Below, one piece after another: positions 42,225 to 52,900 of a DNA stretch of 63,304 bases (positions are counted from its first letter, which is position 1; the number at the start of each line of letters is the position of its first letter). The stretch covers positions 1-63,304 of the forward strand of contig NZ_JANUSD010000023.1 of the NCBI RefSeq assembly GCF_024793945.1, read 5' to 3'. Below the pieces are notes generated by a model. It did not search any database and was not told where the DNA came from. It worked only from the letters and a program-made list of their open reading frames with translations. Made by a program: the position numbers and the translations under genes. The DNA comes from Emticicia fluvialis. Its GTDB lineage: Bacteria > Bacteroidota > Bacteroidia > Cytophagales > Spirosomataceae.

Positions 42225-43514
42225 CTATTGTTTTACCGGAATTACACTCAATAGTTTCATGTCTTTCAGATTACTTGCATCGTACTGATACAAGCCATCT
42301 TTACCAACCATCAGCAGGTGTTTTCCACCTAGCGGAATCACATCAAAGGCATCCAATTTATCAATATGCTGCTGCAATTTTATGTCTGACGCGCTACTGG
42401 CATCAAAAGATTTAAGACCAAATTTGCCCTCACAGATAAAAAGACTGGGGAAGTCTACACCCAAGCCGGCGGGGTTCTGCATTTCATAGCTTTTAATTAA
42501 CCTGGGTGCAGAAAGATTGGCCACATCTATTACATCTAGCCTGTTGGGTGCAACACCGCACCAGCCAGCGCGTAGCGTTACGTAAGCAATGTTGTTATGC
42601 ACCACCACCGGGTCGCAGGCGCGGGCGTGCTGAAACATAGACATCAGCTGAGGCTTTGAGGGCTCTTTATTATCAAAGATATAAAGCCCTGTGTTTGACC
42701 CGATAAACAGTTTGTCCTGATAAGGAAAAATAGTTTCGATACCCCAACCAAGATTTATCTTGTTTTCCTGAACGGGTTGGCTCTGGTTCCGGATATTAAA
42801 AAGAACAAGGTCATTTTGTGAAACTGTGTAAAGGAAGTCGTCATACAGGGTAAACCTTGCCATAGAGCCGCCCTGACCCGTACTGCTGGACGATGACGAG
42901 CCGTTTGAACTGGTAGGCCCTTTAGAACCATTATAGTTGCTCAGATCGTAGTAAACAGGGTTAGGGCTTACAACCGAAAAACCACAGTTTGAACGATATT
43001 TTTCTGTTACAATTTTTATTTCATAATCGGTCAGCAATTTGATATTCTCATTATAATACCAGGTTACACCATCTGCCATGCCACTAGAAAAAACATCTTT
43101 TACCCTGCCCGATTCTTTAATATTTTTAATGTCGGCGATATCAAAGGTAACCAGGTCTATGTAGCTGTCTGTATAGAGCGTGTTACCTTTCACGGCCATG
43201 TCTATCACCCCGGGTATTTTCAGGAAACCCATGTTTACCGGGTTCGCCGGATTCGTATTATCAATGATATGTATCCCTTGTTTTATTTCATTAACAAAGA
43301 TGTAATTGTCTTTCACATAAATCTTTCCCGGATTGATTAAATCCTGTGGGGCTTGCCAGGCTATACCGGCGCGTATCTGGTCAACAGAAATAGTAAAGGC
43401 CCGGGTGGTTCTGTAGGTACGGGTAGTTTCGCAGTCGTCCGTACAGGATTGCGTACCAGCCGCCATACCTAAGCAGAATATAATTGATAAACACTTGAGG
43501 TAGAATTTTTTCAT
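42225..43514 (-). CDS. LVIVD-repeat lipoprotein (beta-propeller)
   Basis: A 429-residue lipoprotein (lipobox GTQSC, Cys24) made of repeated strands typical of LVIVD-repeat propellers: IHIIDNTNPANPVNMGFLKIPG, LYIFDNKEPSKPQLMSMFQ, LDVIDVANLSAPRLIKSYE. A Ser/Gly-rich low-complexity loop lies near residue 210. Function is unknown; such proteins are surface or periplasmic binding scaffolds. It follows the serpin terminator and has no clear promoter, so may be expressed by read-through. Confidence 0.85.
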   Translation of the reverse strand: MKKFYLKCLSIIFCLGMAAGTQSCTDDCETTRTYRTTRAFTISVDQIRAGIAWQAPQDLINPGKIYVKDNYIFVNEIKQGIHIIDNTNPANPVNMGFLKIPGVIDMAVKGNTLYTDSYIDLVTFDIADIKNIKESGRVKDVFSSGMADGVTWYYNENIKLLTDYEIKIVTEKYRSNCGFSVVSPNPVYYDLSNYNGSKGPTSSNGSSSSSSTGQGGSMARFTLYDDFLYTVSQNDLVLFNIRNQSQPVQENKINLGWGIETIFPYQDKLFIGSNTGLYIFDNKEPSKPQLMSMFQHARACDPVVVHNNIAYVTLRAGWCGVAPNRLDVIDVANLSAPRLIKSYEMQNPAGLGVDFPSLFICEGKFGLKSFDASSASDIKLQQHIDKLDAFDVIPLGGKHLLMVGKDGLYQYDASNLKDMKLLSVIPVKQ

Positions 43515-43543
43515 AGTTTTAGTTTTTAATCTGTTTAAATAAA

Positions 43544-43585
43544 AAAGCCATGTGAAAGATGGGAATCTTTATATCACATGGCTTT
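43544..43585 (-). terminator. Terminator of the serpin operon
   Basis: AAAGCCATGTGA pairs with TCACATGGCTTT; a second nested stem AAAGAT/ATCTTT lies inside. The minus-strand 3' side runs into TTTTTTATTT. Confidence 0.85.
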
Positions 43586-43674
43586 GCGGATTTATTTTAA
43601 TCGGATTACTCCAAAAATTATATGCTACACTTGGCGGTGCAGGAAAAGAATAGTTTTAAAATTTATCATGCACC

Positions 43675-44895
43675 TTACAGATTCGAAATTTTACCTGTAA
43701 ATAGAATGGTGTTTGATTGTTTCTCACTAATTACAAACAAAAACGGGCGGTTACAAACTACCTGCGGATAAGCGGGCAAAGAAGTAACTACCACACCAAT
43801 GGTTGTTACGGCTGCCGCCTCAGTACCCTTTTCGTCAACACCAACGTAGGTATTCTGTTTTACCATCCCCACTTTTAAATCACCGGCTTTACCAGCAATT
43901 TTCGACAGGTCGGCCCCATTGGTAAAGGCGGCATTAATACCCATTTCCATCAGCACTTTTTTCAGGTCTGTTTCATACTCAAGTGTAAACTTGGGCAGGC
44001 CTACAATTACTTTTTGCTCTTTCAGGGCTCCGCTTAGTGCCTTCCATTCATTGACAGAAAAGTTTACCAGTGTGGCATCGGTAGATTTATCCGGCAAAAT
44101 TACTGTCATTACATAATTGCCGTCTCCATAAGGCAACTCTATGGCCTGGTAACTATCGCGTTTGGCATACTTTACATTTTCGGTCATGTTCATCATCTTC
44201 ACGCTCTTTGTTCCTTTGGTACCGGTAAAGTTGTCGTTCTGGGTATTTGCTTCTTTAAATTGGGTTTTCCAGTCGCCTTTAAAGTACAGCGCGTTCATCA
44301 GAAACAGCACCTGGTCAGGGCTTATTTCTTCAATCACTTTCTTAATCTTGCCGTTGGTGTTGTCACTTGCCCAGTTGTTAATTTTACCTACTGTCTGGCT
44401 ATCATCAAAGTTTTCGGCAAAAACCCCTGCATTAAAATATGTTTTGAGGTTATTGAAGTAAGACTGATTAACATTAAAGGTGTTTCTGTACCAAACCGAA
44501 TTGGCTATGGTGTTTTTTACTTTAGGGTCACTCAGCGGAAGATTATCAATCAGGTCTTTATAAATACCATTGGTAACTGACATATCTGATGAGACCCTCA
44601 GCACTTTCTGAATTTCCTCTTTTGTTTTTTCATCAGCTCCGTTGAGCAGCATTCCTAATGCAATGTGTAGACTTAGCGGGGAAACAAAATAGCTTTTATC
44701 AGGAGCCTCAGAGGCATCGTGTTTTTTCCAGAAATCAAAGGCAAACTCGCTGGTCTGGTCAGCAAAAGTGCCGGGTATGGCCTTCAGTTGGTTATTAGCT
44801 TTCTCGGTATCCGGCGATACCTGGTTTTTATCACTACAACTTGCCGCAGCCAGAGAACATACTACTGCTAACAATGCAATTTTAAGTGTTTTCAT
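43675..44895 (-). CDS. Serpin-family protease inhibitor lipoprotein
   Basis: A 406-residue serpin, lipid-anchored through Cys20 (lipobox AAASC) after a signal peptide. The fold is recognisable from NSVWYRNTF, ALYFKGDWKTQFKEA, and the C-terminal CNRPFLFVISEKQSNTILFTGKI. The reactive-centre hinge KGTEAAAVTT (about residues 356-365) keeps the small residues needed for loop insertion, so it should be inhibitory. Counting from the hinge, the scissile bond falls near Thr371-Ser372 in a V-V-V-T-S-L segment, which would suit an elastase-, chymotrypsin- or subtilisin-like target rather than trypsin. It lies downstream of a small lipoprotein gene (33 bases). Confidence 0.92.
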   Translation of the reverse strand: MKTLKIALLAVVCSLAAASCSDKNQVSPDTEKANNQLKAIPGTFADQTSEFAFDFWKKHDASEAPDKSYFVSPLSLHIALGMLLNGADEKTKEEIQKVLRVSSDMSVTNGIYKDLIDNLPLSDPKVKNTIANSVWYRNTFNVNQSYFNNLKTYFNAGVFAENFDDSQTVGKINNWASDNTNGKIKKVIEEISPDQVLFLMNALYFKGDWKTQFKEANTQNDNFTGTKGTKSVKMMNMTENVKYAKRDSYQAIELPYGDGNYVMTVILPDKSTDATLVNFSVNEWKALSGALKEQKVIVGLPKFTLEYETDLKKVLMEMGINAAFTNGADLSKIAGKAGDLKVGMVKQNTYVGVDEKGTEAAAVTTIGVVVTSLPAYPQVVCNRPFLFVISEKQSNTILFTGKISNL

Positions 44896-44928
44896 GTAAA
44901 GGTTGATTTAAATAATTAGGTTGTTCTT

Positions 44929-45381
44929 TTACTTTTTCTCAAAATACAAGGCTTCATTTGCCGGTGATGACACATACAATACCAATATGTTTCTGTCTTT
45001 CAAGTCGTATTTTTCAACATTACGCAGGCTTTCATAGTAGGTAAGCTCGAAAGAGTTGGCATCTGGAGTGCCTGCAATTTTTGTTGAGCCAATTGCCGGT
45101 ATCCTGAAGGTTCTTTTGTTTTCGTCAACCATCGGTTCGGCAAAATAAAAATTCACTGAACTACGCCCGTAAATTGTAACTTTCTCTTTCTCATTCTTTA
45201 ACTCCATTGTTACATCAAACTTTGGCGTTTTCCCGTCTGAATACCCTTTAAATTTCCATTGGCCAAGTAAATCAGACCCTCTCATTGCCTCAAAAGAAGG
45301 ATATGAGGCTTCTATTTTTTCATCCTTGCAACCGCCCAATCCTATGGCAGCTGCTACAAACAACACAAGTACTTTTTTCAT
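44929..45381 (-). CDS. Small lipoprotein of unknown function
   Basis: A 150-residue lipoprotein (lipobox GLGGC, Cys18). The mature part is beta-rich (LLGQWKFKGYSDGKTPKFDVTMELKNEKEKVTIYG), resembling the META/lipocalin-like style of small Bacteroidota lipoproteins, but I cannot assign a family. It is the first gene of a two-gene unit with the serpin. Confidence 0.75.
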   Translation of the reverse strand: MKKVLVLFVAAAIGLGGCKDEKIEASYPSFEAMRGSDLLGQWKFKGYSDGKTPKFDVTMELKNEKEKVTIYGRSSVNFYFAEPMVDENKRTFRIPAIGSTKIAGTPDANSFELTYYESLRNVEKYDLKDRNILVLYVSSPANEALYFEKK

Positions 45382-45596
45382 CTGATTTAAAATCTTCTGT
45401 TTCCATATAACTGTTGCCGGTTTTTTAATACGGCCAGAACCAACAACTCAGTCCGTCAAGGGAATAAACAAACGAGCATGTTTTTCCCCTGACTTAAACA
45501 AATGTTTTGACTGAGGCTCAGTACCCTTTTCAATAGCATAGATACCTGATTATTAAAAATGGTTGGAATAGCCACTTATTTTTTAAATAAACAAAC

Positions 45597-45634
45597 AACA
45601 AGCCCGGCTATAACAATATATAACCGGGCTTGTT
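45597..45634 (-). terminator. Terminator of lhgO
   Basis: AACAAGCCCGG pairs perfectly with CCGGGCTTGTT over a 16-base AT loop, with T-rich sequence following on the minus strand. Confidence 0.85.
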
Positions 45635-45660
45635 CAATCTTAAAAAATTAATGTTTTTTA

Positions 45661-46860
45661 TCAGAACCGCTTCAAAACCAGTTCGCTCACTGTCTGACCA
45701 ATTGAGAGAGACGAAGTGGCCGCAGGTGATGGTGCATTGCACACATTAACGGCGCGCTCGTTTTCAAAGATGGCGAAGTCGTCTAGTAAGCCGCCGTCAT
45801 AATCACAGGCCTGAGCTCTTACACCTGCTCCGCCTGGTATCAGGTCATCTTCCTGTATTTCGGGTATCAGTTCCTGCAAGGCTTTGGTAAAAGCGGCTTT
45901 TGAAAACGAACGATACATTTCGCCAAAGCCTGTGCGCCAGTATTTAGCGGCCACTTTGCGAAACCCTCGCCAGGTGAGGGTCTCGAACAACTCGGCCAGA
46001 TTAATATCGGTTTTTTTGTAGCCTTCACGGGCAAAAGCCAGCACGGCGTTGGGGCCGGCCTCTACCCCACCGTGAATCATACGGGTAAAATGCACACCCA
46101 GAAACGGGAAGTTAGGGTCTGGCACCGGGTAGATAAGGTTTTTTACCAGATATTGTTTTTCTGGTTTTATTTCAAAGTATTCACCTCTAAAGGGTGTAAT
46201 TCTTAATCTTTCGGCACGTTGGTCGGTCATTTGCCCTACTTTATCAGAATACAATCCGGCACAGTTTACCACCAGCCTGGTTTGGTAAGACCCCCCGTCA
46301 GTATTAACCACCGATGTGTTCGCCTGAGAATTTATACCCGTTACCTTTTGCCCAAAAACTATTTCTCCACCCAGCTCACGTGTTTTTTGCAGGTATTTTT
46401 CACACACCTCGGTATAGTCTATAATACCCGTCTGGGGAACAAAAAAGCCTTTGAGGCCATTTACGTGTGGTTCGTATTCTTTCAACTGCGCAGGGTTGAG
46501 CATCTTAAACCCATCCAGTCCATTCTGTTTGCCGCGTTCAAAAAGCCCATCCAGAATAGGCACCTGCTCAGGGCGGGTAGCAACTACTATCTTGCCGCAT
46601 AAGTCATGCTTTATGTCTTCATTGCGACAGAAGTCAAGAAGCATCTCATAACCCCGTATACAATTGGTGGCTTTTAAACTACCCGGCTTGTAATATAAAC
46701 CCGAATGTATAACGCCGCTATTGTGGCCTGTCTGATGTTGGGCAACTTTGGTTTCTTTTTCAATAATCAACAGTTTCAGGGTTGGATTGCCCTGTTTGAT
46801 TTTCAAAGCAGTTGCAAGCCCGACAATTCCTCCACCAATAACAATTACATCGTAGGTCAT
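45661..46860 (-). CDS. lhgO: L-2-hydroxyglutarate oxidase
   Basis: FAD-dependent enzyme that oxidises L-2-hydroxyglutarate to 2-oxoglutarate, feeding electrons to the membrane quinone pool. From the ATG at 46860 it has 399 residues, beginning MTYDVIVIGGGIVGLATAL, a dinucleotide-binding motif; QTGHNSGVIHSGLYYKPGSLKA and GAGVRAQACD are the family's hallmarks. An in-frame ATG 15 codons upstream precedes the FAD motif by too much to be likely. Confidence 0.92.
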   Translation of the reverse strand: MTYDVIVIGGGIVGLATALKIKQGNPTLKLLIIEKETKVAQHQTGHNSGVIHSGLYYKPGSLKATNCIRGYEMLLDFCRNEDIKHDLCGKIVVATRPEQVPILDGLFERGKQNGLDGFKMLNPAQLKEYEPHVNGLKGFFVPQTGIIDYTEVCEKYLQKTRELGGEIVFGQKVTGINSQANTSVVNTDGGSYQTRLVVNCAGLYSDKVGQMTDQRAERLRITPFRGEYFEIKPEKQYLVKNLIYPVPDPNFPFLGVHFTRMIHGGVEAGPNAVLAFAREGYKKTDINLAELFETLTWRGFRKVAAKYWRTGFGEMYRSFSKAAFTKALQELIPEIQEDDLIPGGAGVRAQACDYDGGLLDDFAIFENERAVNVCNAPSPAATSSLSIGQTVSELVLKRF

Positions 46861-46999
46861 ATTCAAATCAAGAAAGATGGTTTTTTTGCCGTAAATATAC
46901 AACAAAAGCCTGTTTTATCTGAAACAATAGCCCGCTAAAAAGCAATCTGGTTTTTAGCTTAAAAAGTTTTACAGGCCATAAACGCAACACTTTTAAAGC

Positions 47000-47033
47000 A
47001 AAAACACCAACTGTTGGCGCAGATGGTGTTTTT
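47000..47033 (-). terminator. Terminator of YdcF-like gene
   Basis: AAAAACACCA pairs perfectly with TGGTGTTTTT over a 14-base loop, 22 bases after the stop codon. Confidence 0.8.
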
Positions 47034-47055
47034 GTAACTATTTAATAACGGCCTG

Positions 47056-48312
47056 CTAAGGGTCAAGCGGGTCGTAAGGGTCCATGTGCAAGCACTCCAT
47101 TACCGGATAAAACTCTATTACGTGATTAGACAATTGCTTTTTACGGGTATAAGGTGTGTATCCCAACTCGCGTATGTTGCGCGTATCGAAACTACCCGCT
47201 GCCGAGTACTTGGTTTGCGACATAGAAGTAACAAACAACGATGGCATATCTACCGGTATACCATAGCGAATCATGAGCCGTACAGAATTACGGATATTGG
47301 TGGTAGTATGCCTTGCCTGCGGCTCTGCAATAATAGCAGAGGCAGGAATGTTATACTTCTCCATCAGGTATTTTTTCATTTCTACCGCTTCATTATAAAT
47401 AGTCTTGAAAGGATAGCAATAGCCACCAGTAGGAATAATGAAGGGGGCGTCACCTGCCAGATAACTACGGGCAGCGGCATCACAATGTAGTTTTCCTTCA
47501 TGCCCTATTGGTATATGCAGTTCAGGGCCTGCACCCGGAAGCACAATGACGGCGTATTTGTATTTCTTCCAGTCGGTTTTTTGAATTTGCTCATAGGCTG
47601 CTTTGTTTATTCCTTTTTCCAGCGGTTCAAGCCTTGCCGGTTCGTCCCTGTCGTTTGCCTGCATTAACTGCATGGCTACTGCCAACGACGGCTTATAGAA
47701 AACATCAAAGCTTTTGCTACTTTCATTGAGCGACGCCACCAGGTCTTTCAGCATAATGCGGTACGAACGCGAGGTTACCACATAACTGGCTGAGTCAATA
47801 TGCGGATATCTCATTTTTTTACCCAAACCAAACTGATTGATGATGTAATCCATTCCATAAAAGCACTGGTTCCAGGCTTTAGCCAGTAAAACTTCGTTCG
47901 ATAAACCTACAAAACGTTGATAATAGCCCGAAGGACGTAAATGCCCATCAATTATTTTATCGAAAGCTTTTTTATTGGCTGCATAAACCGTTTGCAGTTC
48001 TTTTGCCAATACGGCGGTATCCTGTTTCCAGAAGAAGTCACTGAGCAATGATACCGGGTGCGAGCAGGTGTCTGTTACGTGTGCTTTTAAAACCTCTACT
48101 TTCTTTTGCAGAAGGCTTTTCAGCGTTGCATTATTACTTAATATCGTTTTTACTTCGGGCGTTTTTTCAATTACCGTAATCAGATAAAAGTTTTTATCGA
48201 CGGTTAAATCGCCGGAAGAAAGCAGACGGTAGTTTTTATTGTACCCCTGCCCGGCCACATTTATTATAAACAGTATTGAGATAGAAAGGGTGTACAGTAA
48301 CTTTGTTTTCAT
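47056..48312 (-). CDS. Secreted YdcF/SanA-like DUF218 protein
   Basis: A 418-residue exported protein (signal peptide MKTKLLYTLSISILFIINVAGQ). The C-terminal half is a DUF218 domain: YAVIVLPGAGPELH, FIIPTGGYCYPF, ARHTTTNIRNSVRLM and SLFVTSMSQTKYSAAG. The helical N-terminal half (about residues 25-240) is not a domain I recognise. DUF218 proteins such as ElyC and SanA act in envelope integrity; the reaction is not known. It lies 65 bases downstream of susD, separated by a hairpin. Confidence 0.82.
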   Translation of the reverse strand: MKTKLLYTLSISILFIINVAGQGYNKNYRLLSSGDLTVDKNFYLITVIEKTPEVKTILSNNATLKSLLQKKVEVLKAHVTDTCSHPVSLLSDFFWKQDTAVLAKELQTVYAANKKAFDKIIDGHLRPSGYYQRFVGLSNEVLLAKAWNQCFYGMDYIINQFGLGKKMRYPHIDSASYVVTSRSYRIMLKDLVASLNESSKSFDVFYKPSLAVAMQLMQANDRDEPARLEPLEKGINKAAYEQIQKTDWKKYKYAVIVLPGAGPELHIPIGHEGKLHCDAAARSYLAGDAPFIIPTGGYCYPFKTIYNEAVEMKKYLMEKYNIPASAIIAEPQARHTTTNIRNSVRLMIRYGIPVDMPSLFVTSMSQTKYSAAGSFDTRNIRELGYTPYTRKKQLSNHVIEFYPVMECLHMDPYDPLDP

Positions 48313-48339
48313 AGGGTATAAATGTTGAAAAAGTAAAGA

Positions 48340-48364
48340 GGGTAATGCGGAAGTCGCATTACCC
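48340..48364 (-). terminator. Hairpin after susD
   Basis: GGGTAATGCG pairs perfectly with CGCATTACCC around GAAGT. On the minus strand it is followed by CTCTTTACTTTTT, so it may end the susCD message or only attenuate it into the YdcF-like gene. Confidence 0.7.
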
Positions 48365-48377
48365 TTTTATATGAAAA

Positions 48378-49904
48378 TCAATAACCTGGGTTCTGATACA
48401 TCTTTACGGGGTCAAGTTTGCTTTCATCGAACGGAATCGGGAAGTAAACATCCTTTGTTGATACGTTTTTCAAATCTGAAATACCGTAATCGGCCGGGTT
48501 TTTACTCTTTAAATAATTTACAAAACCCTGAGGATTATCTCCAAAGGCACGTAGTAAATCAAATAAACGGTGGTTTTCAAAAGCCAGCTCTGATCTGCGT
48601 TCGTGCAGAATAGCAAGTTTCAAGGTCGGGTACTTGGCATGATACGCCGCATCAGAGGCTGCGTAGTCTGGCAAACCGGCACGTTTACGTGCCTGATTCA
48701 GATAACTTATTGCTTCTGTATTGTTACCCAGCCTTTCGTTTACTTCGGCAAGCATCAATACAATGTCAGCATATCTCATCAGAATAAAATCATTTCCACC
48801 CCAACCATTGGCAGCTGCGGCTTCACTTACGTCGCGATACTTGGTAACAAACCAGGCTTTTGCACTGGCGTGGTCTGCCCATTTTACCGAGAAGTCTTTT
48901 CTGATGTCTCCTGCTTCATATTCATTAACCAGATCTGGATTCACAAAAAACCCACGACCCGTTGATGGTCTTTTAGAGTTGATGGTTTCGCCGATTGACT
49001 GGTTACGATACGCAATACCAGAGGCATAGTTCTGGTCGCCTTGTTTATACACAATCTGAAAAATAATCTCCGGGTTTGTGTTCTTTTTATTTACATCAAA
49101 TACATCAGCATAGGGGATGTCTGACAACTGCCCGAAGGTTCTCATGGCATAGGCTGCTTCCAGATACTGCTTGGCTTTAGTGAAATTGGCTGTTTTGTTA
49201 TCTGCTAAAACAGAGCCCATTGTAAGGTAAACCTGGCCAAGCAAACCATTAATAGCTGCTTTGCAAGTACGGCCTTTGCCTGAAGCCGGCTGGATATTCG
49301 GTAAATCAGCGTTTAATGCTTTTGTGAGGTCATCAACAATTTGTGCATAAACCAGCCCTTTTTCTACCCTGAAAGTGCTGGCTACGATTTCGTCATAAGA
49401 CGCCATGAACTTGGTTACCATAGGCACGTCTCCCCATTTACGAACCAAATGAAAATAGGCTAGCGCACGAAGGAAAAGCGCCTCTGATTTGTAGATAGCG
49501 CGGTTCTTTTCATCAGTAAACTTAATTGCGGTGTTATCAACGTTCGACAACACATAGTTGGCACGCGATACAATGGTATACAGGGCATTCCAGTGGCCGG
49601 TCATTTCAGGATTGGTAGGCACTAATGTAAAGTTTGTGAACTGGAAAGGCGTACCTGCCGACGACTGGTTATCTGTACGCCCTGCATTATCACTGCGCTC
49701 TTCGCTATACAAATCGCTTGTTTCGCCAAGCGCACTGTTACTTCTTATGGCAGTATATATACCTGCCACGGCTTTCTGTACATCAATTTCAGAAGAAAAA
49801 TACTTGTCGCTGGCAATGGCGTTGGGGTTTTCTATTTCCAGGTAATCTTCGCACGACGAAGACACCAACGCAACCAATATTAATAATATGCTTAATTTTT
49901 TCAT
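48378..49904 (-). CDS. SusD/RagB-family nutrient-binding outer membrane lipoprotein
   Basis: A surface lipoprotein of 508 residues (lipobox SSSC, Cys18) that captures ligand and lids the SusC channel. Seen: DYLEIENPNAIASDKYFSSE, SEALFLRALAYFHLVRKWGDVP (TPR-like helix), FILMRYADIVLMLAEVNERLG and ILHERRSELAFENHRLFDLLR, all typical SusD blocks. It follows susC by 14 bases. No glycoside hydrolase is adjacent, so the substrate (glycan, peptide or other) is open. Confidence 0.95.
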   Translation of the reverse strand: MKKLSILLILVALVSSSCEDYLEIENPNAIASDKYFSSEIDVQKAVAGIYTAIRSNSALGETSDLYSEERSDNAGRTDNQSSAGTPFQFTNFTLVPTNPEMTGHWNALYTIVSRANYVLSNVDNTAIKFTDEKNRAIYKSEALFLRALAYFHLVRKWGDVPMVTKFMASYDEIVASTFRVEKGLVYAQIVDDLTKALNADLPNIQPASGKGRTCKAAINGLLGQVYLTMGSVLADNKTANFTKAKQYLEAAYAMRTFGQLSDIPYADVFDVNKKNTNPEIIFQIVYKQGDQNYASGIAYRNQSIGETINSKRPSTGRGFFVNPDLVNEYEAGDIRKDFSVKWADHASAKAWFVTKYRDVSEAAAANGWGGNDFILMRYADIVLMLAEVNERLGNNTEAISYLNQARKRAGLPDYAASDAAYHAKYPTLKLAILHERRSELAFENHRLFDLLRAFGDNPQGFVNYLKSKNPADYGISDLKNVSTKDVYFPIPFDESKLDPVKMYQNPGY

Positions 49905-49918
49905 GATTCAAATTTGTT

Positions 49919-52900
49919 TTAGAATTGAACTTTTAATCCGGCATTGAAAGACCTCATTAAAGGGTATTTACCGTAATCTACACCCGGAGTCAAGTTAGAG
50001 CCATTGTTGTAATCTACCTCAGGGTTATAACCTCTGTACTTCTGAGCCGTGAAAGGGTTATCTGTTGATAGATAGATGCGTACATTTGAAATGGCATTAT
50101 TGGTAAGCGCTGCGGTGTTCCAGTTGTAGCCAAGTGTTACGTTGGTAATTCTGAAGAACGAACCATCGTTCAGATAGAATGTAGACAAACGCGTACTGTT
50201 ACTCTGGGTACCACCACGGGCCGCGCGATAAATCTCACCACCACCGGGATTTTCAGGCGTACGGAAACGATCATCGACAACAGCATACTGGTTGCCAGAG
50301 CCTTCCATATTCAGGTTGTAATAGTTTTGCCCGTCAAGCACTTTGTTGCCATGCGTACCGTTGGCAGATACCGATAGGTCAAATTTCTTGTAACGCCCTG
50401 AAAGGTTGAAAGCATAAATGAAATCAGGGTATGGGTTGCCGATGATGGTCTTGTCAAGGTCGTTTACAATCCCATCTTTATTAGTGTCTTCAAAAAGCAG
50501 GTCGCCCGGCTGAATTTTCGTGCTTTGCGCAGCTGAACGTGCCGGTATATCATCATTCACATCAGGGGCATTATTAATGGAGTTTGCCTGTTCCTGAGTT
50601 TTCACCATCCCAATTACTTTATAGCCGTAAAACATACCAACCGGTTGGCCTTGCATGGTAATGTGGGTATCATAGCCGCGTTCAGCACCTCTGGTAAGAA
50701 TGGTAGAGGCTCCACCCAAATCAAGCACCTTATTACGGTTAGTAGAGATGTTTCCGCTGGCACGCAATTCAAAATCATTTGTTGAGAGTATAATTCCGTC
50801 CAACTGAAGGTCGAAACCACGGTTATTGATTTTAGAATCAGGCAAGTTGGTCAACATCGATGTTGAGCCCGATACGGCTGTAATAGATTTAGAGAACAAC
50901 AGGTTATAGGTGTAGCTGTCGTAGAAGTTAGCAATAACCTGAAGACGGTTGTTGAACAGACCCAAATCAAGACCAATATTGGTTTGTGATGTTGACTCCC
51001 AACCCAATTTGTCATCGCGGAAGGCACCCGGGAACATGGCTGTTTGCACGGCATTGCCAATAACCGTACCGGTTTTGCCCATTACCTGCTGGAAGTTGTA
51101 GGCGCCAATACCATTGTTACCACTCACACCCCAACTGGCGCGGAACTTCAGTGAAGTTCTTTCTCCGACCAGATTTTTGTAGAACATTTCATCAGAGATT
51201 GTCCAGCCTCCTGAAATCGAAGGGAAATAAGCCCAACGGTTTTTAGGCCCGAACAAAGATGAACCATCGCCACGGAAAGAAGCCGTTACATGATAACGAT
51301 TCAGGTAATTAACGTTAAGACGCCCGAAACCCGAAGCCATGGCATATTGGGTAATACCCGTAGAACCACCTCTTGAAAAGTTGGCGGGGTCTGAGCCACC
51401 ACCGGTAATAAATGGTATTTTGTCGTCAGTAAAGCCATTGGCTGTTACGTTAATCACATCAGTCACGTGTGATTGTGACGACGCACCTACTACCCCACTT
51501 ACATTGAAATTGCTGACTTTTTTATTGAAGTTCAATGTAAACTCAGTCAGATAATCTCTTTCGTCGGTGCGGGTGTTCTGCGCATTGGCAGCAGTAATGG
51601 CTTGTGGAGAGTAAGGTGCATTAACACCCGAAGTGATACTTGTAGGGCGGTAGTACTCCCAGTTGTTTGTAAAGTTATATGTACCAAAAGACAATTTAGC
51701 TGTCAAGGCCTCTACTATTTTGTACTGTCCGTAAACGTTGTAGGTTGCTCTGGTTGTTTTACGGTAGTTTTTAACCATTTGTGTGTAAGCTATCGGGTTT
51801 TCAATGTCACTCTGAAAAGCATAGTCGCTTGACTGTGCCGACATTTCGTATTGTGCCGGTGTGCCATCAGCATTGTAGGGCTTCAGAAACGGAAGGTAAA
51901 TCAAGGCTGCCATTACCGGGCTTTGGTTAAAACGCCCTTCGGTTACTTCGTTACTTTTGGTATCCGTATATGCCAGGTTAGCGCCTAAAGTTATTTTTTT
52001 AGAAACATCTACATCAATATTAGAACGTAGATTATATTTCGTCATATCGGTATTGAGCATGATACCATCCTGGCTCTGATACCCTCCGGAAATGGCATAA
52101 CGCACTCCGGTACGGCCGCCAGCAATTGACAAATTGTGTCGGTGGTTTGCTGCATTGCGGTAAAGTTCATTTTGCCAGTCGGTGTCGTATTCCGGCTTTT
52201 TGATTGTTCCGGTAGCAAAATCATACATATAATCAGGTATCCTGATTGTGTTTGCGTTTACGTTATTGGTACGGGTTGTACGTACCGTATTGTTGTCTTT
52301 TACGTAATCATCAGACCACACCTTTCCCTGCGATACCATCAGGTCTTTATAGGTTTTGTTGTGTGCATCTACAAAGAGGTCAAAAAACTGCTCAGCATTC
52401 AGCACTTTCACTTTACGCGCAAGCTGGTTAATACCAAACTGGTAATCGTAGGTTACCATTGTTTTTCCTTCTTTACCTCTTTTAGTGGTAATCAGAACCA
52501 CACCACCCGATGCCCTTGAACCGTAGATGGCCGCAGAAGCTGCATCTTTCAAAACCTCTACAGACTCTATGTCTTCCATGTTAAGGAAAAGGTCTCCGTT
52601 AGCCGGATACCCGTCTATGACATACAGGGGGTCTGAACTGGCGTTGATAGAACTTGTACCACGCACCCGTATTTTGGTAGTATTGTAAGGGGCGCCACTT
52701 ACCTGCGATATCTGCACCCCGGCTACTTTACCTACCAGCGCCTGACCAACCGTTGGTGTAGAGAGGTTCAATTCACTTGCTTTTACGCTGGCAATAGCAC
52801 CTGTGATGTCGCTCTTGCGCATAGTCTGATACCCTACCACTACTACTTCCTGCAACGTATTTATATCGTTTTCCAAAGCAACGGTTACGGTAGCACTAAC

